From positions 59,270 through 123,269 of the forward strand of contig NZ_FORD01000007.1 of the NCBI RefSeq assembly GCF_900113925.1: a stretch of 64,000 nucleotides of DNA, given 5' to 3'. The notes below the pieces were generated by a model. The model was not told the origin of the DNA. It saw only the letters and a list, made by a program, of their open reading frames with translations, and did not search any database. The position numbers were made by a program, and so were the translations under genes. The first letter of the stretch is position 1. Each line of letters starts with the position of its first letter. This document shows positions 53,647-63,372 of the stretch, in pieces. The DNA comes from Nitrosomonas sp. Nm34 (GTDB taxonomy: Bacteria; Pseudomonadota; Gammaproteobacteria; Burkholderiales; Nitrosomonadaceae).

Positions 53647-53741
53647 ATTCAATTTCGTAATCAAACATAACGTGAAAGCGAGCCGCAGACCGATCAATAA
53701 TACGGGCAAGGTGGATTTGGCAAGGATCTTTTTAAGGTTTA
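53647..53741 (+). repeat. Family A palindromic repeat, copy 10 (direct, degenerate)
   Basis: Left arm attcaatttcgtaatcaaac, core aacgtgaaagcgagccgcag and tacgggcaaggtgg; right arm no longer recognisable. A gggcgcctctaaacatt motif lies about 75 bases upstream. Confidence 0.65.
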
Positions 53742-53778
53742 AGGATTCTAGAAGGAGTTTTTAACATTATCGATGGCA

Positions 53779-54198
53779 TTATTCACCTTGAATGGTAATA
53801 ATCAGGCTTCTGCTTCCTCCATGATTACGGTGTTCGCCCAGGTAAATCCCCTGCCATGTGCCTAAATTGAGCCGGCCATTGCTGACAGGAATGTTCAAGC
53901 TGCAACCTAATAAACTGGATTTTAGATGGGCTGGAAGATCATCGCTTCCTTCATCTCTATGCCTGTAATAAGGGGCTTTCTCAGGTACGGTATGATTGAA
54001 GTAATCTTCAAAATCCCGGCGCACGGCCGGGTCTGCATTTTCATTAAGGGTTAACGAAGCAGAAGTATGCTGAAGCAAAATATTCATGATCCCTATCCTG
54101 ACCTGCCTTAATTCCGGTAGCTGTTGCAATATTTCATCAGTTACCAGGTGAAAGCCGCGTTCGCGGGCTCTAAGATAAAGTTGTTTTTGTATCCACAT
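53779..54198 (-). CDS. yjbQ: YjbQ family protein
   Basis: 139 aa, complete UPF0047/YjbQ protein: [20 protein letters not shown], the His-containing [14 protein letters not shown], and [18 protein letters not shown], the family's metal-binding and closing motifs. Some members have weak thiamine phosphate synthase activity; the physiological role is unsettled. Single gene flanked by two family A repeats. Confidence 0.9.
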   Translation of the reverse strand: MWIQKQLYLRARERGFHLVTDEILQQLPELRQVRIGIMNILLQHTSASLTLNENADPAVRRDFEDYFNHTVPEKAPYYRHRDEGSDDLPAHLKSSLLGCSLNIPVSNGRLNLGTWQGIYLGEHRNHGGSRSLIITIQGE

Positions 54199-54326
54199 AA
54201 AATAGTTATCCTGTTTCTTGAAATTATGCAGCTTCTTTCAATCTCGGGCAGCAGTATTTTTTAGCTGACAACATTTCCATGGTAGCGATACTCAATCCAG
54301 CTCTGTGCAACATTTGCTCTTGTATC

Positions 54327-54440
54327 ATTCCATATCTGAATCAAAACTAACTTTGTCGGCTAACCTTGCTTGCGGCTTTGCCGCATTATTCATACTGTCT
54401 GCGGTTCGCCTTCGCGTCATGTTTGATTTGGAAATGGAAT
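54327..54440 (-). repeat. Family A palindromic repeat, copy 11 (reverse, full)
   Basis: Left arm attccatatctgaatcaaaa, core ctaactttgtcggc ... cgccttcgcgtcatgtttga, right arm gatttggaaatggaat. Confidence 0.85.
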
Positions 54441-54496
54441 AGGACCAATTCAGGTAAACTACCCCATCAAAAAATACTACCATTAAAGTTTTTCTT

Positions 54497-55090
54497 ATGA
54501 CAGAAACTGTTATTGATTTGATTCGTCATGGCGAGCCTGTTGGCGGACAGCGTTATCGAGGCCACAACATTGACGATCCGCTCAGTGAAAAAGGCTGGTC
54601 TCAAATGTGGCATGCAGTGGGTGAATATAACGCATGGGAGCAGATTATCACCTCTCCGTTACAACGCTGCCAGGCGTTTGCACGCGCACTCGGAGAACGT
54701 CACGGCATAGAGGTTACTGTTGAGCATCGATTTAAAGAGGTGGGATTTGGTGCGTGGGAAGGGCTTAGCCACCATGAAATTAAAACAAGCAAACCTGATG
54801 AGTTTCAGTCTTTCCTGAGAAATCCGGTCACACATCGACCTCAAGGTGCAGAAGTACTGGATGATTTTATCAATCGAGTCAGCTCAGCCTATGACGAAAT
54901 TGTAGCGCACTCTCAAAGTAAGCATTATCTCATCGTTGCACATGCAGGGGTGATTCGTGCAGTCATTGCACGAACCATCCATGCACCACCGGCTAGCTTC
55001 TATCGAATTAAAGTGAGTTATGGTGGCATTACCCGCATTCGGCGCACAGAAACAGGTGAAATGCTGGAGTTTCTGAATGGAGCTCTCTAA
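54497..55090 (+). CDS. Histidine phosphatase (phosphoglycerate mutase-like)
   Basis: 197 aa. Phospho-acceptor motif LIRHGEP with His11, then SPLQRCQAFARAL, FKEVGFGAWEGLSHHEI and the second histidine in VAHAGVIRAV. Layout fits the CobC/GpmB-like branch; no cobalamin gene is nearby, so the substrate (alpha-ribazole phosphate or another phosphoester) is open. It starts 57 bases after a family A repeat and ends convergent with the DUF4410 gene. Confidence 0.85.
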   Translation: MTETVIDLIRHGEPVGGQRYRGHNIDDPLSEKGWSQMWHAVGEYNAWEQIITSPLQRCQAFARALGERHGIEVTVEHRFKEVGFGAWEGLSHHEIKTSKPDEFQSFLRNPVTHRPQGAEVLDDFINRVSSAYDEIVAHSQSKHYLIVAHAGVIRAVIARTIHAPPASFYRIKVSYGGITRIRRTETGEMLEFLNGAL

Positions 55091-55166
55091 CTGAAATAAA
55101 CCATTCTGAAAGTCCAGCTGGACGAAATAGTACGTGTGATGCGCCAGGTACAAGACAAGGCACTTT

Positions 55167-55901
55167 TTATTTTGCCAGGGAGGAATCGATCCAGCCCTGT
55201 CTGGCGAAGTATTTTTCTAGCTCTATCGCTATCTTATCAGCCATACTCCTGGCTTGCTGTGCCGAAGCTGACTTGTAAGCTTTACCGGCACCCAGTGCGA
55301 CATTGGTGGAAACCACTGCCGTTGTACCCGCTCCTGCCGCCACACCGGCCGGACCCAAGACAGCTGCCCCAGGCAGGCTGCCGCTTTCCGAATGGGCATC
55401 AAAAGCAATCAGCTCTTCAATACCAGACTCTTTCTGTGCTAAAACCCGTACATGGCTATCAAGCGAAGACTTGCCCGCACCTAAACCAATCACGGTACGA
55501 CGCAGGCGATTACCTTCGTTTATGTCAATAAATTCTCCGGTAATGATAATTGCATCTTTGCTGATCGGTGTATGGGCTGTAGCGCGCACAGGGTTCAAAC
55601 CCATAGCCGCTATTTTTACCATCAGCTCTGCAGCTAAAGCATCGGCCACTTCTCGCCCTATCTGAATTTGTTCTGCTGTTTGATTACTGCCCGCCAGGCT
55701 CCTGCCTATCCTTGCAAACAGAGCAGAATTTTGTTTAATATCTTCTGGGTGAACTGCAAACTCATAAATTAATACTGTTTCTGGTTTGGATAAATTGAAA
55801 AAGGGAGGCTCTTTCGCAATCCGTGTGGTATGTTGAGCGCAGCCGGTGATTAGCAAAGCGATGATTATGGTCATGAGCCCTTTACCAAACATTATCTTCA
55901 T
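55167..55901 (-). CDS. DUF4410 family lipoprotein
   Basis: 244 aa from the ATG at 55901, which puts a type II signal peptide at the N-terminus with lipobox ITGC; the frame is open back to 55988, but the extra residues would block the signal. Mature part has TVLIYEFAVHPEDIKQNSAL, REVADALAAELMVKIAAMGL, GEFIDINEGNRLRRTVIGLG and a Gly/Ala-rich hydrophobic segment (about 185-205), as in DUF4410 proteins. Function unknown; probably outer-membrane associated. Confidence 0.75.
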   Translation of the reverse strand: MKIMFGKGLMTIIIALLITGCAQHTTRIAKEPPFFNLSKPETVLIYEFAVHPEDIKQNSALFARIGRSLAGSNQTAEQIQIGREVADALAAELMVKIAAMGLNPVRATAHTPISKDAIIITGEFIDINEGNRLRRTVIGLGAGKSSLDSHVRVLAQKESGIEELIAFDAHSESGSLPGAAVLGPAGVAAGAGTTAVVSTNVALGAGKAYKSASAQQARSMADKIAIELEKYFARQGWIDSSLAK

Positions 55902-56202
55902 CAGAGCACCCCGCTTGTTTGATTGGAGAACAAAAAGATCCTTTACTCCTACTGCCAAGTTTTGAATACTATGCCAACAGTAAGCCATATCGTCAAGCTA
56001 TGTCCTTGCTTTATCGGGTTAAATACAAACCAGAGAAGAACGCACTGCCTTTTATTGATACGAAATCATTATGGAAAATTTATCTATCCCAAGCGAATAA
56101 AAGGCTAATAAAGATGAGATTTTCGAGGTAATATATTTCAAGTTGCTTGAATCAACACGGGTGATAAGTTTTTAGTGCGCATCTTTCTTATCAGGAGCTC
56201 CC

Positions 56203-57381
56203 ATGAAACATCACAAATACCTTATTGTCGGTGGCGGAATGACTGCCGATTCGGCTCTTCACGGCATTCGCCAAGTTGACCCCAATGGTACCATCGCCAT
56301 GATCTGTGAAGAATTACACTCACCTTATGATCGCCCTCCACTCTCCAAATCATTATGGAAAGACGCGGCATTTGAATCCATCTGGCGTAGCCAACATGAC
56401 ATGAATGTGGCTGTCCACATAGGCAAAAAAATCGTCACGCTTGATCCAGCCAAGAAGACCGCCATGGATAATGCTGGAAATATTTATACCTATGAAAAGC
56501 TGTTACTCGCCACTGGCGGATTAGTTCGACGATTACCCTATTTAGATGAGAATGTCATCTACTTTAGAACGGTAGATGATTACCAGAAGTTACGCGAACT
56601 ATGCGAGCAGGGCTCCGATTTTGTTGTCATCGGTGGGGGGTTCATCGGTTCAGAAGTTGCTGCTGCCCTTGCCATGAATAATAAACACGTCACCATGATT
56701 TTTCCTGCAAAGAGTATTGGCGCACGTATTTATCCTCAAGCCCTCTCAGAATATTTGAATAGCTATTATCGAGAAAAAGGTGTCACCCTCCATGCAGGCG
56801 ATACGGTTAAAACCATTCGTAAAGAAGGCAGCAAAATAAGTGTGATGACAGAGAATGGTATGGAAATAACGGCGGATGGCATTATAGCTGGACTTGGAAT
56901 TCAACCTAACATTGATCTTGCCAGGCAAGCTGGACTCGCCATCGATAATGGAATTGTTGTCGACGAATGCCTGCGCACGAGTCATCCTGATATTTATGCT
57001 GCAGGTGACGTAGCCAATTTCTATAGCCCTCTCCTGGAAAAACGGATACGGGTAGAGCATGAAGACAACGCAAATGTCATGGGGAAAATGGCTGGCGAAA
57101 ACATGGCTGGCCAATCAAATCCTTACCATTACCAACCTTATTTCTACTCTGATCTATTTGATTTGGGATATGAAGCGGTAGGCGAGCTTGATGCTAGCCT
57201 CGATATCGTTGCAGACTGGAAAGAACCCTTTCACAAAGGTGTAATCTATTATTTGCGAAATAAGCAGGTACGCGGTGTACTGCTATGGAATACATGGGGT
57301 CAGATTGAGGCAGCCACTCAATTGATTGCCGAAAAAGCTGAACACACCCAGGCAACTCTGTCAGGGCGAATAAGCGATTAG
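56203..57381 (+). CDS. AIF-like FAD/NAD-dependent reductase
   Basis: 392 aa pyridine-nucleotide disulfide oxidoreductase fold. FAD motif LIVGGGMTADSAL (residues 7-19), then SPYDRPPLSKSLWK, NAD motif VVIGGGFIGSEVAAALA (about 146-162) and the FAD-closing HPDIYAAGDVANF. C-terminal reductase domain (from about 310). Resembles ferredoxin reductases of Rieske systems and the AIF-like monofunctional group; no ferredoxin or oxygenase gene is adjacent, so the electron acceptor is unknown. AGGAG ribosome site. Confidence 0.85.
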   Translation: MKHHKYLIVGGGMTADSALHGIRQVDPNGTIAMICEELHSPYDRPPLSKSLWKDAAFESIWRSQHDMNVAVHIGKKIVTLDPAKKTAMDNAGNIYTYEKLLLATGGLVRRLPYLDENVIYFRTVDDYQKLRELCEQGSDFVVIGGGFIGSEVAAALAMNNKHVTMIFPAKSIGARIYPQALSEYLNSYYREKGVTLHAGDTVKTIRKEGSKISVMTENGMEITADGIIAGLGIQPNIDLARQAGLAIDNGIVVDECLRTSHPDIYAAGDVANFYSPLLEKRIRVEHEDNANVMGKMAGENMAGQSNPYHYQPYFYSDLFDLGYEAVGELDASLDIVADWKEPFHKGVIYYLRNKQVRGVLLWNTWGQIEAATQLIAEKAEHTQATLSGRISD

Positions 57382-57388
57382 CTATGGC

Positions 57389-57538
57389 CTAACCAGTTAA
57401 TAATGATTCATAAGGTTTAGAATTTAAAGAATATATCGATGGTTTTTTTGTTTTGTTGTCTACACAGTGCTTTGGTCTGCTTCCATTTGTGTTCGGTAAG
57501 ACAATGAGAATACTCTTTAAATCATTATTAACTGATTT
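57389..57538. repeat. Family C repeat, copy 2 (full)
   Basis: About 150 bp with 18-base terminal inverted repeats AACCAGTTAATAATGATT (57391-57408) and the complement AATCATTATTAACTGATT (57520-57537), one mismatch. No ORF. Homologous to 13567-13693. MITE-like. Confidence 0.75.
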
Positions 57539-57574
57539 TGCTATATTACGCTTTTGTCAGTATTGACCTGACTA

Positions 57575-57687
57575 ATTCCATTTCTAAATCAACTGGCGTT
57601 GTCGGCTAAACCTTGCTGGCTGCTTTGCCGTATGATGACTACTGTCTGCAGTTCGCCTTCGCGTCATGTTTGATTTAGAAATGGAAT
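57575..57687 (-). repeat. Family A palindromic repeat, copy 12 (reverse, full)
   Basis: Left arm attccatttctaaatcaact, core ggcgttgtcggctaaacctt ... cgccttcgcgtcatgtttga, right arm gatttagaaatggaat. With family C it fills most of the 542-base gap 57382-57923. The remaining 57690-57920 holds one short frame (57748-57888) behind AGGAGG that resembles nothing I know. Confidence 0.85.
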
Positions 57688-57923
57688 AACAACTTGTGCC
57701 GATCGTTGTCGCGCCAGAGAATAAAAAACCTAGGAGGAATTTCCAGAATGTTTCAGGCCAACTTACTTGGTGATGCTGCTGTAGGTACGAATCTGGCGCT
57801 GCCATTGATTGCAGGGAACGGAGCGTTGCAGCGGCTTTATCGTACCTTTGCTTCGCATTTGACTTACCACACGCTCCACCGCATCTAGCTGCGGCTTCTT
57901 GAACCCATTACAGTGTCTCAACC

Positions 57924-59087
57924 TTATTCTGATGTCAAACGTTTGCCTGTTTGCGCGTCAAATAAATGTAATTTATCCATATCGAAGGTCAGTTTTATCC
58001 TGTCCCCTTCCTTGAAGTTATGGCTAGTATCTAACTTAGCAGTAATCTGCCATTTATCACCTGACTTCTTGTCCGGGTTAAGATCCCGTGTTAATGCAGG
58101 CATGTCGGGCCACTGGTTATTTTTGATCTGAAAGTAAATGAGCACTTCAGCACCTAACCACTCCACCACATCTACTTGCGTATCAAAGGCGGCTTGTTCC
58201 GGATGCTGTCCACTTTCATCAGACAATACGTAAAAATCTTCAGGACGGATACCCGCAATGGCGTATTGATACTGGCTTGGAAGAGTCCTGCTCTCAGGAG
58301 AATTTATTTCTAAATCGAGTGAGAAAAAGAACAGTCGGCTATCTCTGAGTTGTACCGGAAAAAAATTCATGGCTGGGGAACCGACAAATCCCGCTACAAA
58401 TAAATTGCCGGGTTGCCGATATAATTCATAAGGGGTTCCGATTTGCTGAACCATGCCTTTATTTAAAACTGCTACCCGGTCACCGAGCGTCATGGCTTCG
58501 GTCTGATCATGGGTAACATAAACAGTCGTGGTGCCTAGCCGCTTTTGCAGTCGGGCGAGCTCGGTACGCATCTGATTGCGCAGCCTGGCATCAAGATTGG
58601 ACAATGGCTCATCAAGTAAAAAAGCTTGTGGATTGCGCACAATCGCCCTGCCCATCGCCACACGCTGACGCTGACCACCCGATAAATTTCGCGGCTTACT
58701 GTCGAGTAAATGACTCAATTCCAGAATAGCCGCGGTTTCTTCCACACGCTTATTTATTTCTTTTTTGGGTACTTTCGCCATGACGAGCGGGAACGCGATA
58801 TTTTGCCGCACATTCATATGCGGATAGAGGGCATAGCTCTGAAAAACCATCGCCATATTGCGATCTTTCGGATCCAGGTGGTTGATTACTTTGCCGTCAA
58901 GTCGAATTTCGCCGCTGCTGACTTCTTCCAGACCGACGATCATATGCAGCAAGGTTGATTTACCACAGCCGGAGGGGCCGACGAGAATAAAAAATTCGCC
59001 ATCATTAATGACAAAACTGGTCGCACTGACGGCTACCGTCCCATCAGGAAATTGTTTGGTCACATTGCTGAGTTCAATTTTTGCCAT
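57924..59087 (-). CDS. Sugar ABC importer ATPase (MalK/UgpC type)
   Basis: 387 aa. Walker A GPSGCGKST at 38-46, signature LSGGQRQRVAMGRA, Walker B FLLDEPLSNLDARLR, H-loop VTHDQTEAMTLGD. C-terminal TOBE regulatory domain (from about 240) as in MalK, UgpC and MsmK, so it energises a CUT1-type carbohydrate importer. Last gene of a four-gene minus-strand operon, 18 bases after the second permease. Confidence 0.92.
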   Translation of the reverse strand: MAKIELSNVTKQFPDGTVAVSATSFVINDGEFFILVGPSGCGKSTLLHMIVGLEEVSSGEIRLDGKVINHLDPKDRNMAMVFQSYALYPHMNVRQNIAFPLVMAKVPKKEINKRVEETAAILELSHLLDSKPRNLSGGQRQRVAMGRAIVRNPQAFLLDEPLSNLDARLRNQMRTELARLQKRLGTTTVYVTHDQTEAMTLGDRVAVLNKGMVQQIGTPYELYRQPGNLFVAGFVGSPAMNFFPVQLRDSRLFFFSLDLEINSPESRTLPSQYQYAIAGIRPEDFYVLSDESGQHPEQAAFDTQVDVVEWLGAEVLIYFQIKNNQWPDMPALTRDLNPDKKSGDKWQITAKLDTSHNFKEGDRIKLTFDMDKLHLFDAQTGKRLTSE

Positions 59088-59105
59088 ATAGTCAATTTGA
59101 TCACA

Positions 59106-59942
59106 TCAGCCTTTAACAGCACCTGATGTCAGACCAGCCACGATACGTTGCTGAAAAATTAACACTATAATCAGGACTGGCACAGTAATGACCACGGAAG
59201 CCGCCGCAATCAAGCCAGTGGGTAATTCAAAACGGGAGCTGCCTGTAAAAAAGGCAATCACCGCAGGTACCGTGCGGGCATTGTTGGTAGAAGTCAGCGA
59301 AATCGCAAATAAAAAATCATTCCAGGCAAAAATAAATACCAGAATCGCAGCCGTAAATATGGCGGGTGCGGCCAAGGGCACAATCACCCAAATAAAGGCT
59401 TGCCACGGGGTGGCGCCATCAACACGAGCCGCTTTGTCCAACTCCCAGGGAATTTCACGAAAAAAAGCAGATAAGATCCAAATGGCCAGCGGCAAAGCAA
59501 AAGTCATATAAGGGATGATGAGGCCCAACCAGGTATCAAATAGCCCTACTGTGCGCCACATATTGAAAATCGGCCCGATAATCACCACCGAGGGAAACAT
59601 GGCAGTGGCCAATGCGCCAGCCAGGATCAAGCGTCTGCCGGGGAATTCTAATCTGACTATGGCGTAGGCAGCAAACATTCCCAGCGTAACCGCCAATACC
59701 GTCGATATCACAGCAATCCCAAGGGAATTCCACAATGCCGCTGGAAACTGCATGTCAGAGAAAATAATTCGGTAATTCTCCAAGCTGATAGTTTGCGGAA
59801 AAAAACGCTGGTCATTCAAATGGCGGCTCTGCTTCAACGACAGGGATATAATCCACAAGACAGGTAATAAGGCGTAAGCCATCACCATGAGGTTACCCAC
59901 CCCCCAGAAAATACGTCCCATCAGGTCATTCCCCATTCTCAT
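59106..59942 (-). CDS. Sugar ABC importer permease (MalG-like)
   Basis: 278 aa, six membrane helices. The EAA loop is visible at [20 protein letters not shown] followed by [14 protein letters not shown]. Ends [10 protein letters not shown], the common MalG-type tail. Start overlaps the upstream permease stop by 4 bases (ATGA), so translation is coupled. Confidence 0.9.
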   Translation of the reverse strand: MRMGNDLMGRIFWGVGNLMVMAYALLPVLWIISLSLKQSRHLNDQRFFPQTISLENYRIIFSDMQFPAALWNSLGIAVISTVLAVTLGMFAAYAIVRLEFPGRRLILAGALATAMFPSVVIIGPIFNMWRTVGLFDTWLGLIIPYMTFALPLAIWILSAFFREIPWELDKAARVDGATPWQAFIWVIVPLAAPAIFTAAILVFIFAWNDFLFAISLTSTNNARTVPAVIAFFTGSSRFELPTGLIAAASVVITVPVLIIVLIFQQRIVAGLTSGAVKG

Positions 59943-60817
59943 TCGGCGTTTTCCCCTTGAGTCAGCGATGCCCCGAAGCCTTTAATAAACAAAACCGAGA
60001 TCATCAGTACACCGATAAAAATCAATACTGAAACTGCCGAACCCAGACCTAAATTGAGGCTGACAATGAAGGTATTATAGCCCAGCAGGGAGACCGTTTC
60101 GGTACCCTGTGCGCCGCGGGTCAGGATAAAAACCGTATCAAAAATACGAAACGCATCCAGTGTGCGAAACAATAGCGCCACCAGAATGGCAGGTTTCATG
60201 AGCGGAACGATAATTTTTATGAAACGTTGCCAGGCATTCGCCCCGTCGACCCGCGCGGCTTGAATTAAATCATGCGGTACCAGGGTAAGCCCTGCCATTA
60301 GCAGCAATGCCATAAATGGCGTGGTTTTCCATATTTCGGTCAGGATAATCACTAAAAACGCTGACCAGCGCTGAGTCAACCATGCCTGTTCCATACCGAG
60401 TAAGGCATTAACAAAACCGGTCGTCGGATCAAAAGCAAATTTCCAGGCCAATGCCGCAACAACAGTGACCATCGCATACGGAATGAGCGTGGCGGCGCGC
60501 ACTGCGCGGCGCCAGAACAAAGTATGGTGCATAATTAATGCGAGAGGAAACCCTAACAGCAATTCCAGGGTGACTGAGCTGATTGTCAGAATCAACGTAT
60601 TACCCAGCGCATGCCACCATACCTCTGAGGTAAGAATACTGACATAATTATCGATACCGATAAAAGCGCGCTGCTCAGGAAAACGCAAATCGTAGCGAAA
60701 TAATGATAGCCACAGTGCGTATAAGATAGGGTAAGCCGTTACCACAAGCAAGGCAGTGACTGCCGGCGCACATAACAACCAGCCCAGACGCCGCTCATTG
60801 CTTTGCTTCTGGTTCAT
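59939..60817 (-). CDS. Sugar ABC importer permease (MalF/UgpA-like)
   Basis: 292 aa, six helices beginning [23 protein letters not shown] loop [20 protein letters not shown] followed by [14 protein letters not shown]. Partner of the MalG-like permease. Its start overlaps the binding-protein stop by 4 bases. Confidence 0.9.
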   Translation of the reverse strand: MNQKQSNERRLGWLLCAPAVTALLVVTAYPILYALWLSLFRYDLRFPEQRAFIGIDNYVSILTSEVWWHALGNTLILTISSVTLELLLGFPLALIMHHTLFWRRAVRAATLIPYAMVTVVAALAWKFAFDPTTGFVNALLGMEQAWLTQRWSAFLVIILTEIWKTTPFMALLLMAGLTLVPHDLIQAARVDGANAWQRFIKIIVPLMKPAILVALLFRTLDAFRIFDTVFILTRGAQGTETVSLLGYNTFIVSLNLGLGSAVSVLIFIGVLMISVLFIKGFGASLTQGENAE

Positions 60818-62061
60818 AGCAAACCCTCTGAATTGAGTGCGCGCTCAATGGCGCGGCGTAGCCGGATAAAATCTTTCTGAGGTTCAATATCGCGCATAGG
60901 ATGCAAAGTGCGACTGATCGCCAGAGAAATATCATTATAGAGCGGCGTTTGTGGGCGTTGCACCGCATCATTTAACGAACTGCGCAATACATCTGCAAAG
61001 GGATAAGTCGTACGAATTTCCGGCTCATCATACAATGCAGCGACAGTCGGCAGCAGCCCTCCCAGTTCAGCAGCCATACGTTGATGTCTGGCTACAGTAA
61101 GACAGGCAGCGGCATGGAACGCTAACTGAGGATAAGGCGTATAGGCGCTGACCCCTAAATTAAGGCCACCAATCACGAAGCGGCTGGGTTTGCCTTCTAT
61201 GGCTGCAGGCCAGCGAGCCCATCCTATGTGTTTAGCAATTTCAGGCGCATTTCTCTGGGCGCTGGGCCAGACAAAGGGATAGTTAACCATGAAGCTGGAG
61301 TGGCCTGATTCAAAGGCAAGGCGCGCCTGATCTTCGCGCGCAGTCGCCAGAGCCCGATCAGCAGCGCTTGAATTGGCAAAGCGTGCCATGGTAGAAAGCG
61401 TCTGCAAAGTGGGCTGTTGCGCTAGAGAGATATGCTTGCCACTGACATCCAGTACTGAGCCGCCATTCGAGGCCAGCAGTGAAATAAAGAATGCGGTTAA
61501 TCCTTCATAACGTTCGCCTTGTGCCTGTATGGTCCCTGTTTTCCCCAATGATTCAGCCACAAGGATCATTTCATCCCAGGTGGCAGGCGCTGTAGTGACT
61601 CTGTCTGTGCGATACCATAATAACTGGATATTCGTAGTGAACGGCGCGGCCCATAATTGATTTTGATAGATTGCGCTCTGCAATGGAGCATCGAGTCGAC
61701 CCGCCTTGGCTTGCTCAGCTGTTTCGCCAGTCCAGGGAAGAATCCAACCCGCCTGCGCAAATTCTGCAGTCCAAATGACATCCATCCCGATGATATCGAT
61801 GGAATTATCGCCTGCGGCCAGCCGGCGCACTAATTGCTCACGTTGTTGATCGGCATCGGCAGGCAATGGCACCTGTTCTATCTTATACGCTTGCCCCGAA
61901 TCTTCAGAGCAGCGCTTGGCTGCCATGGAAAATGCGCCCGAGGGTTCACCGGCAACATACCAGTTCAAGGTAGGAATAGCCTCCCTCCTCTGACTGCTGC
62001 AGCCATAGAGTATGATGCTGATGGCAATCCATAAGGCTAAAGTGAGACGGATACTGATCAA
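60814..62061 (-). CDS. Sugar ABC importer solute-binding lipoprotein
   Basis: 415 aa, family 1 extracellular binding protein. Type II signal peptide with lipobox LYGC (about 18-21). Mature part carries the maltose/trehalose-type pattern (DIIGMDVIWTAEFAQAGWIL, ESGHSSFMVNYPFVW). Start is a TTG preceded by AGAGGAG at proper spacing; no ATG is closer. Arrangement binding protein, two permeases, ATPase resembles trehalose/maltose importers such as LpqY-SugABC; the exact sugar cannot be read. Confidence 0.88.
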   Translation of the reverse strand: MISIRLTLALWIAISIILYGCSSQRREAIPTLNWYVAGEPSGAFSMAAKRCSEDSGQAYKIEQVPLPADADQQREQLVRRLAAGDNSIDIIGMDVIWTAEFAQAGWILPWTGETAEQAKAGRLDAPLQSAIYQNQLWAAPFTTNIQLLWYRTDRVTTAPATWDEMILVAESLGKTGTIQAQGERYEGLTAFFISLLASNGGSVLDVSGKHISLAQQPTLQTLSTMARFANSSAADRALATAREDQARLAFESGHSSFMVNYPFVWPSAQRNAPEIAKHIGWARWPAAIEGKPSRFVIGGLNLGVSAYTPYPQLAFHAAACLTVARHQRMAAELGGLLPTVAALYDEPEIRTTYPFADVLRSSLNDAVQRPQTPLYNDISLAISRTLHPMRDIEPQKDFIRLRRAIERALNSEGLL

Positions 62062-62136
62062 TGCTCCTCTCTCCTCGTTGATAGCGACAAAAAGTTATCA
62101 AATAATTTTTTGTCAGTAGTCTGCTTTCAATATTGA

Positions 62137-62239
62137 ATTCCATTTCTAAATCAAAAATGACACGAAGGCGAGCCGCAGACAGTATAAATAATACGGCAAG
62201 GTGAAGCTGACAATGTCAGTTTTAATTTAGAAATGGAAG
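62137..62239 (+). repeat. Family A palindromic repeat, copy 13 (direct, full)
   Basis: Best-preserved direct copy: attccatttctaaatcaaaa, tgacacgaaggcgagccgca, gtttta then atttagaaatggaa. It lies 76 bases upstream of the sugar-binding protein TTG. Confidence 0.85.
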
Positions 62240-62266
62240 AACGCAATGCCCTATATTTTCTGTAAC

Positions 62267-62292
62267 AAATACCATAGCAGAATATGGTATTT
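62267..62292. promoter_or_regulatory. Perfect palindrome in the sugar operon/hydrolase gap
   Basis: AAATACCATA-gcagaa-TATGGTATTT, 10-base arms without mismatch. It lies between two family A repeats in the 543-base divergent gap 62062-62604. It could be an operator for either flanking gene or a transcript hairpin; no regulator gene is adjacent. The remaining sequence of the gap is AT-rich with no ORF. Confidence 0.35.
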
Positions 62293-62446
62293 CTGTCTTG
62301 ATTATGTAGTGCAAGCATTTAAGATGCTTAAGTATTTTCTGAGGTGAGAAGGCAGCTATTTTTTGATCATTGCAGGCAGGGAGTTGTTCATGCATTATTG
62401 GGTAATTCAAACATTACTTTGGGGTTTGGCTGATCAGGTTGGCGCA

Positions 62447-62557
62447 ACTCCATTTCCAGATCAAACATGACGCGGAAGCGAGCCATCGACAGTATGACAG
62501 TATCCATGATGCAGCAAGGTGAAGTCGACTCAGTCGGGGTTGATTTAAAATTAGGAT
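62447..62557 (+). repeat. Family A palindromic repeat, copy 14 (direct, diverged)
   Basis: Left arm actccatttccagatcaaac, core tgacgcggaagcgagccatc, right end gttgatttaaaattaggat. It ends 47 bases before the dienelactone hydrolase ATG. Confidence 0.75.
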
Positions 62558-62604
62558 AAGATAGTAAAAGTTTCTTCCATATTAATTAATAAGGATGGAG
62601 TAGT

Positions 62605-63315
62605 ATGCTTACGAAATTTGTTGATTATCAGGATGGCGATACCGAACTGGAAGGTTATATGGTCTGTCAACAAACAGATACCCCCAAACCGGTCGTGCTG
62701 GTTGCGCATGATTGGAGTGGTCGGCGCGAATTTGCCTGTAAGGCAGCAGAAAGAGTCGCAGCAATGGGTTATGTCGGTTTTGCGCTGGATATGTATGGCA
62801 AAGGTATATTTGGCCGCGATGGGGACGTGGACGGTAACGCAGCACTCATGCATCCTTACGCAAATAATAGAGCCTTATTGAGGCAAAGAATTAACGCAGC
62901 ATTACTGGCAGTGCGAAAACTCCGACAAGTTGATGCAACCCGGGTCGCGGCAATGGGCTATTGTTTTGGTGGAATGTGTGTGCTGGAATTGGCTCGATCC
63001 GGTGCTGATGTGAGAGGTGTGATCAGCATTCATGGTATTTTGGCACGTGACTATATTACAAATGAAAAAATAAGTGCTAAAGTGCTTTGTCTACATGGTC
63101 ATGATGACCCCATGGTACCGCCCGAGCAGGTGTTAGCTTTTGAGCAGGAGATGACCGAAGCGGGGGTAGACTGGCAGATGCATATTTATGGAGGAACCAT
63201 GCATGCCTTTACCAATCCTGTTGCTAATAATCCCAGTTTCGGCACAGTCTACAAGGAAATAGCGGCAAAACGGGCTTATCAGTCGATTGGCAATTTCTTG
63301 GCTGAAATTTTCTAG
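62605..63315 (+). CDS. Dienelactone hydrolase family protein
   Basis: 236 aa alpha/beta hydrolase. Nucleophile Cys120 in GYCFGGMCV, acid in HGHDDPMVPP and histidine in GTMHAFTNP give the Cys-Asp-His triad of this family. VLVAHDWSGRREFACKAAER at the N-terminus also matches. Acts on lactones or esters; no aromatic-degradation genes are nearby, so the natural substrate is unknown. GGAG ribosome site. Convergent with the DCC gene. Confidence 0.88.
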   Translation: MLTKFVDYQDGDTELEGYMVCQQTDTPKPVVLVAHDWSGRREFACKAAERVAAMGYVGFALDMYGKGIFGRDGDVDGNAALMHPYANNRALLRQRINAALLAVRKLRQVDATRVAAMGYCFGGMCVLELARSGADVRGVISIHGILARDYITNEKISAKVLCLHGHDDPMVPPEQVLAFEQEMTEAGVDWQMHIYGGTMHAFTNPVANNPSFGTVYKEIAAKRAYQSIGNFLAEIF

Positions 63316-63372
63316 AAGAATGTAGATCAGTCCACATTAAAATGGCTCCTTGCTTTTGTGGCTCGTCAAACG

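Noticed and set aside
55919..56131. Small plus-strand frames between the DUF4410 gene and the AIF-like gene
   Set aside because: No ribosome site, no conserved features; they overlap the leader of the minus-strand lipoprotein gene.
57748..57888. 46-codon frame with a perfect AGGAGG upstream
   Set aside because: The ribosome-like site is attractive, but the peptide resembles nothing known, it lies in a repeat-rich decayed gap, and other frames there look equally coding-like. Not enough to call a gene.
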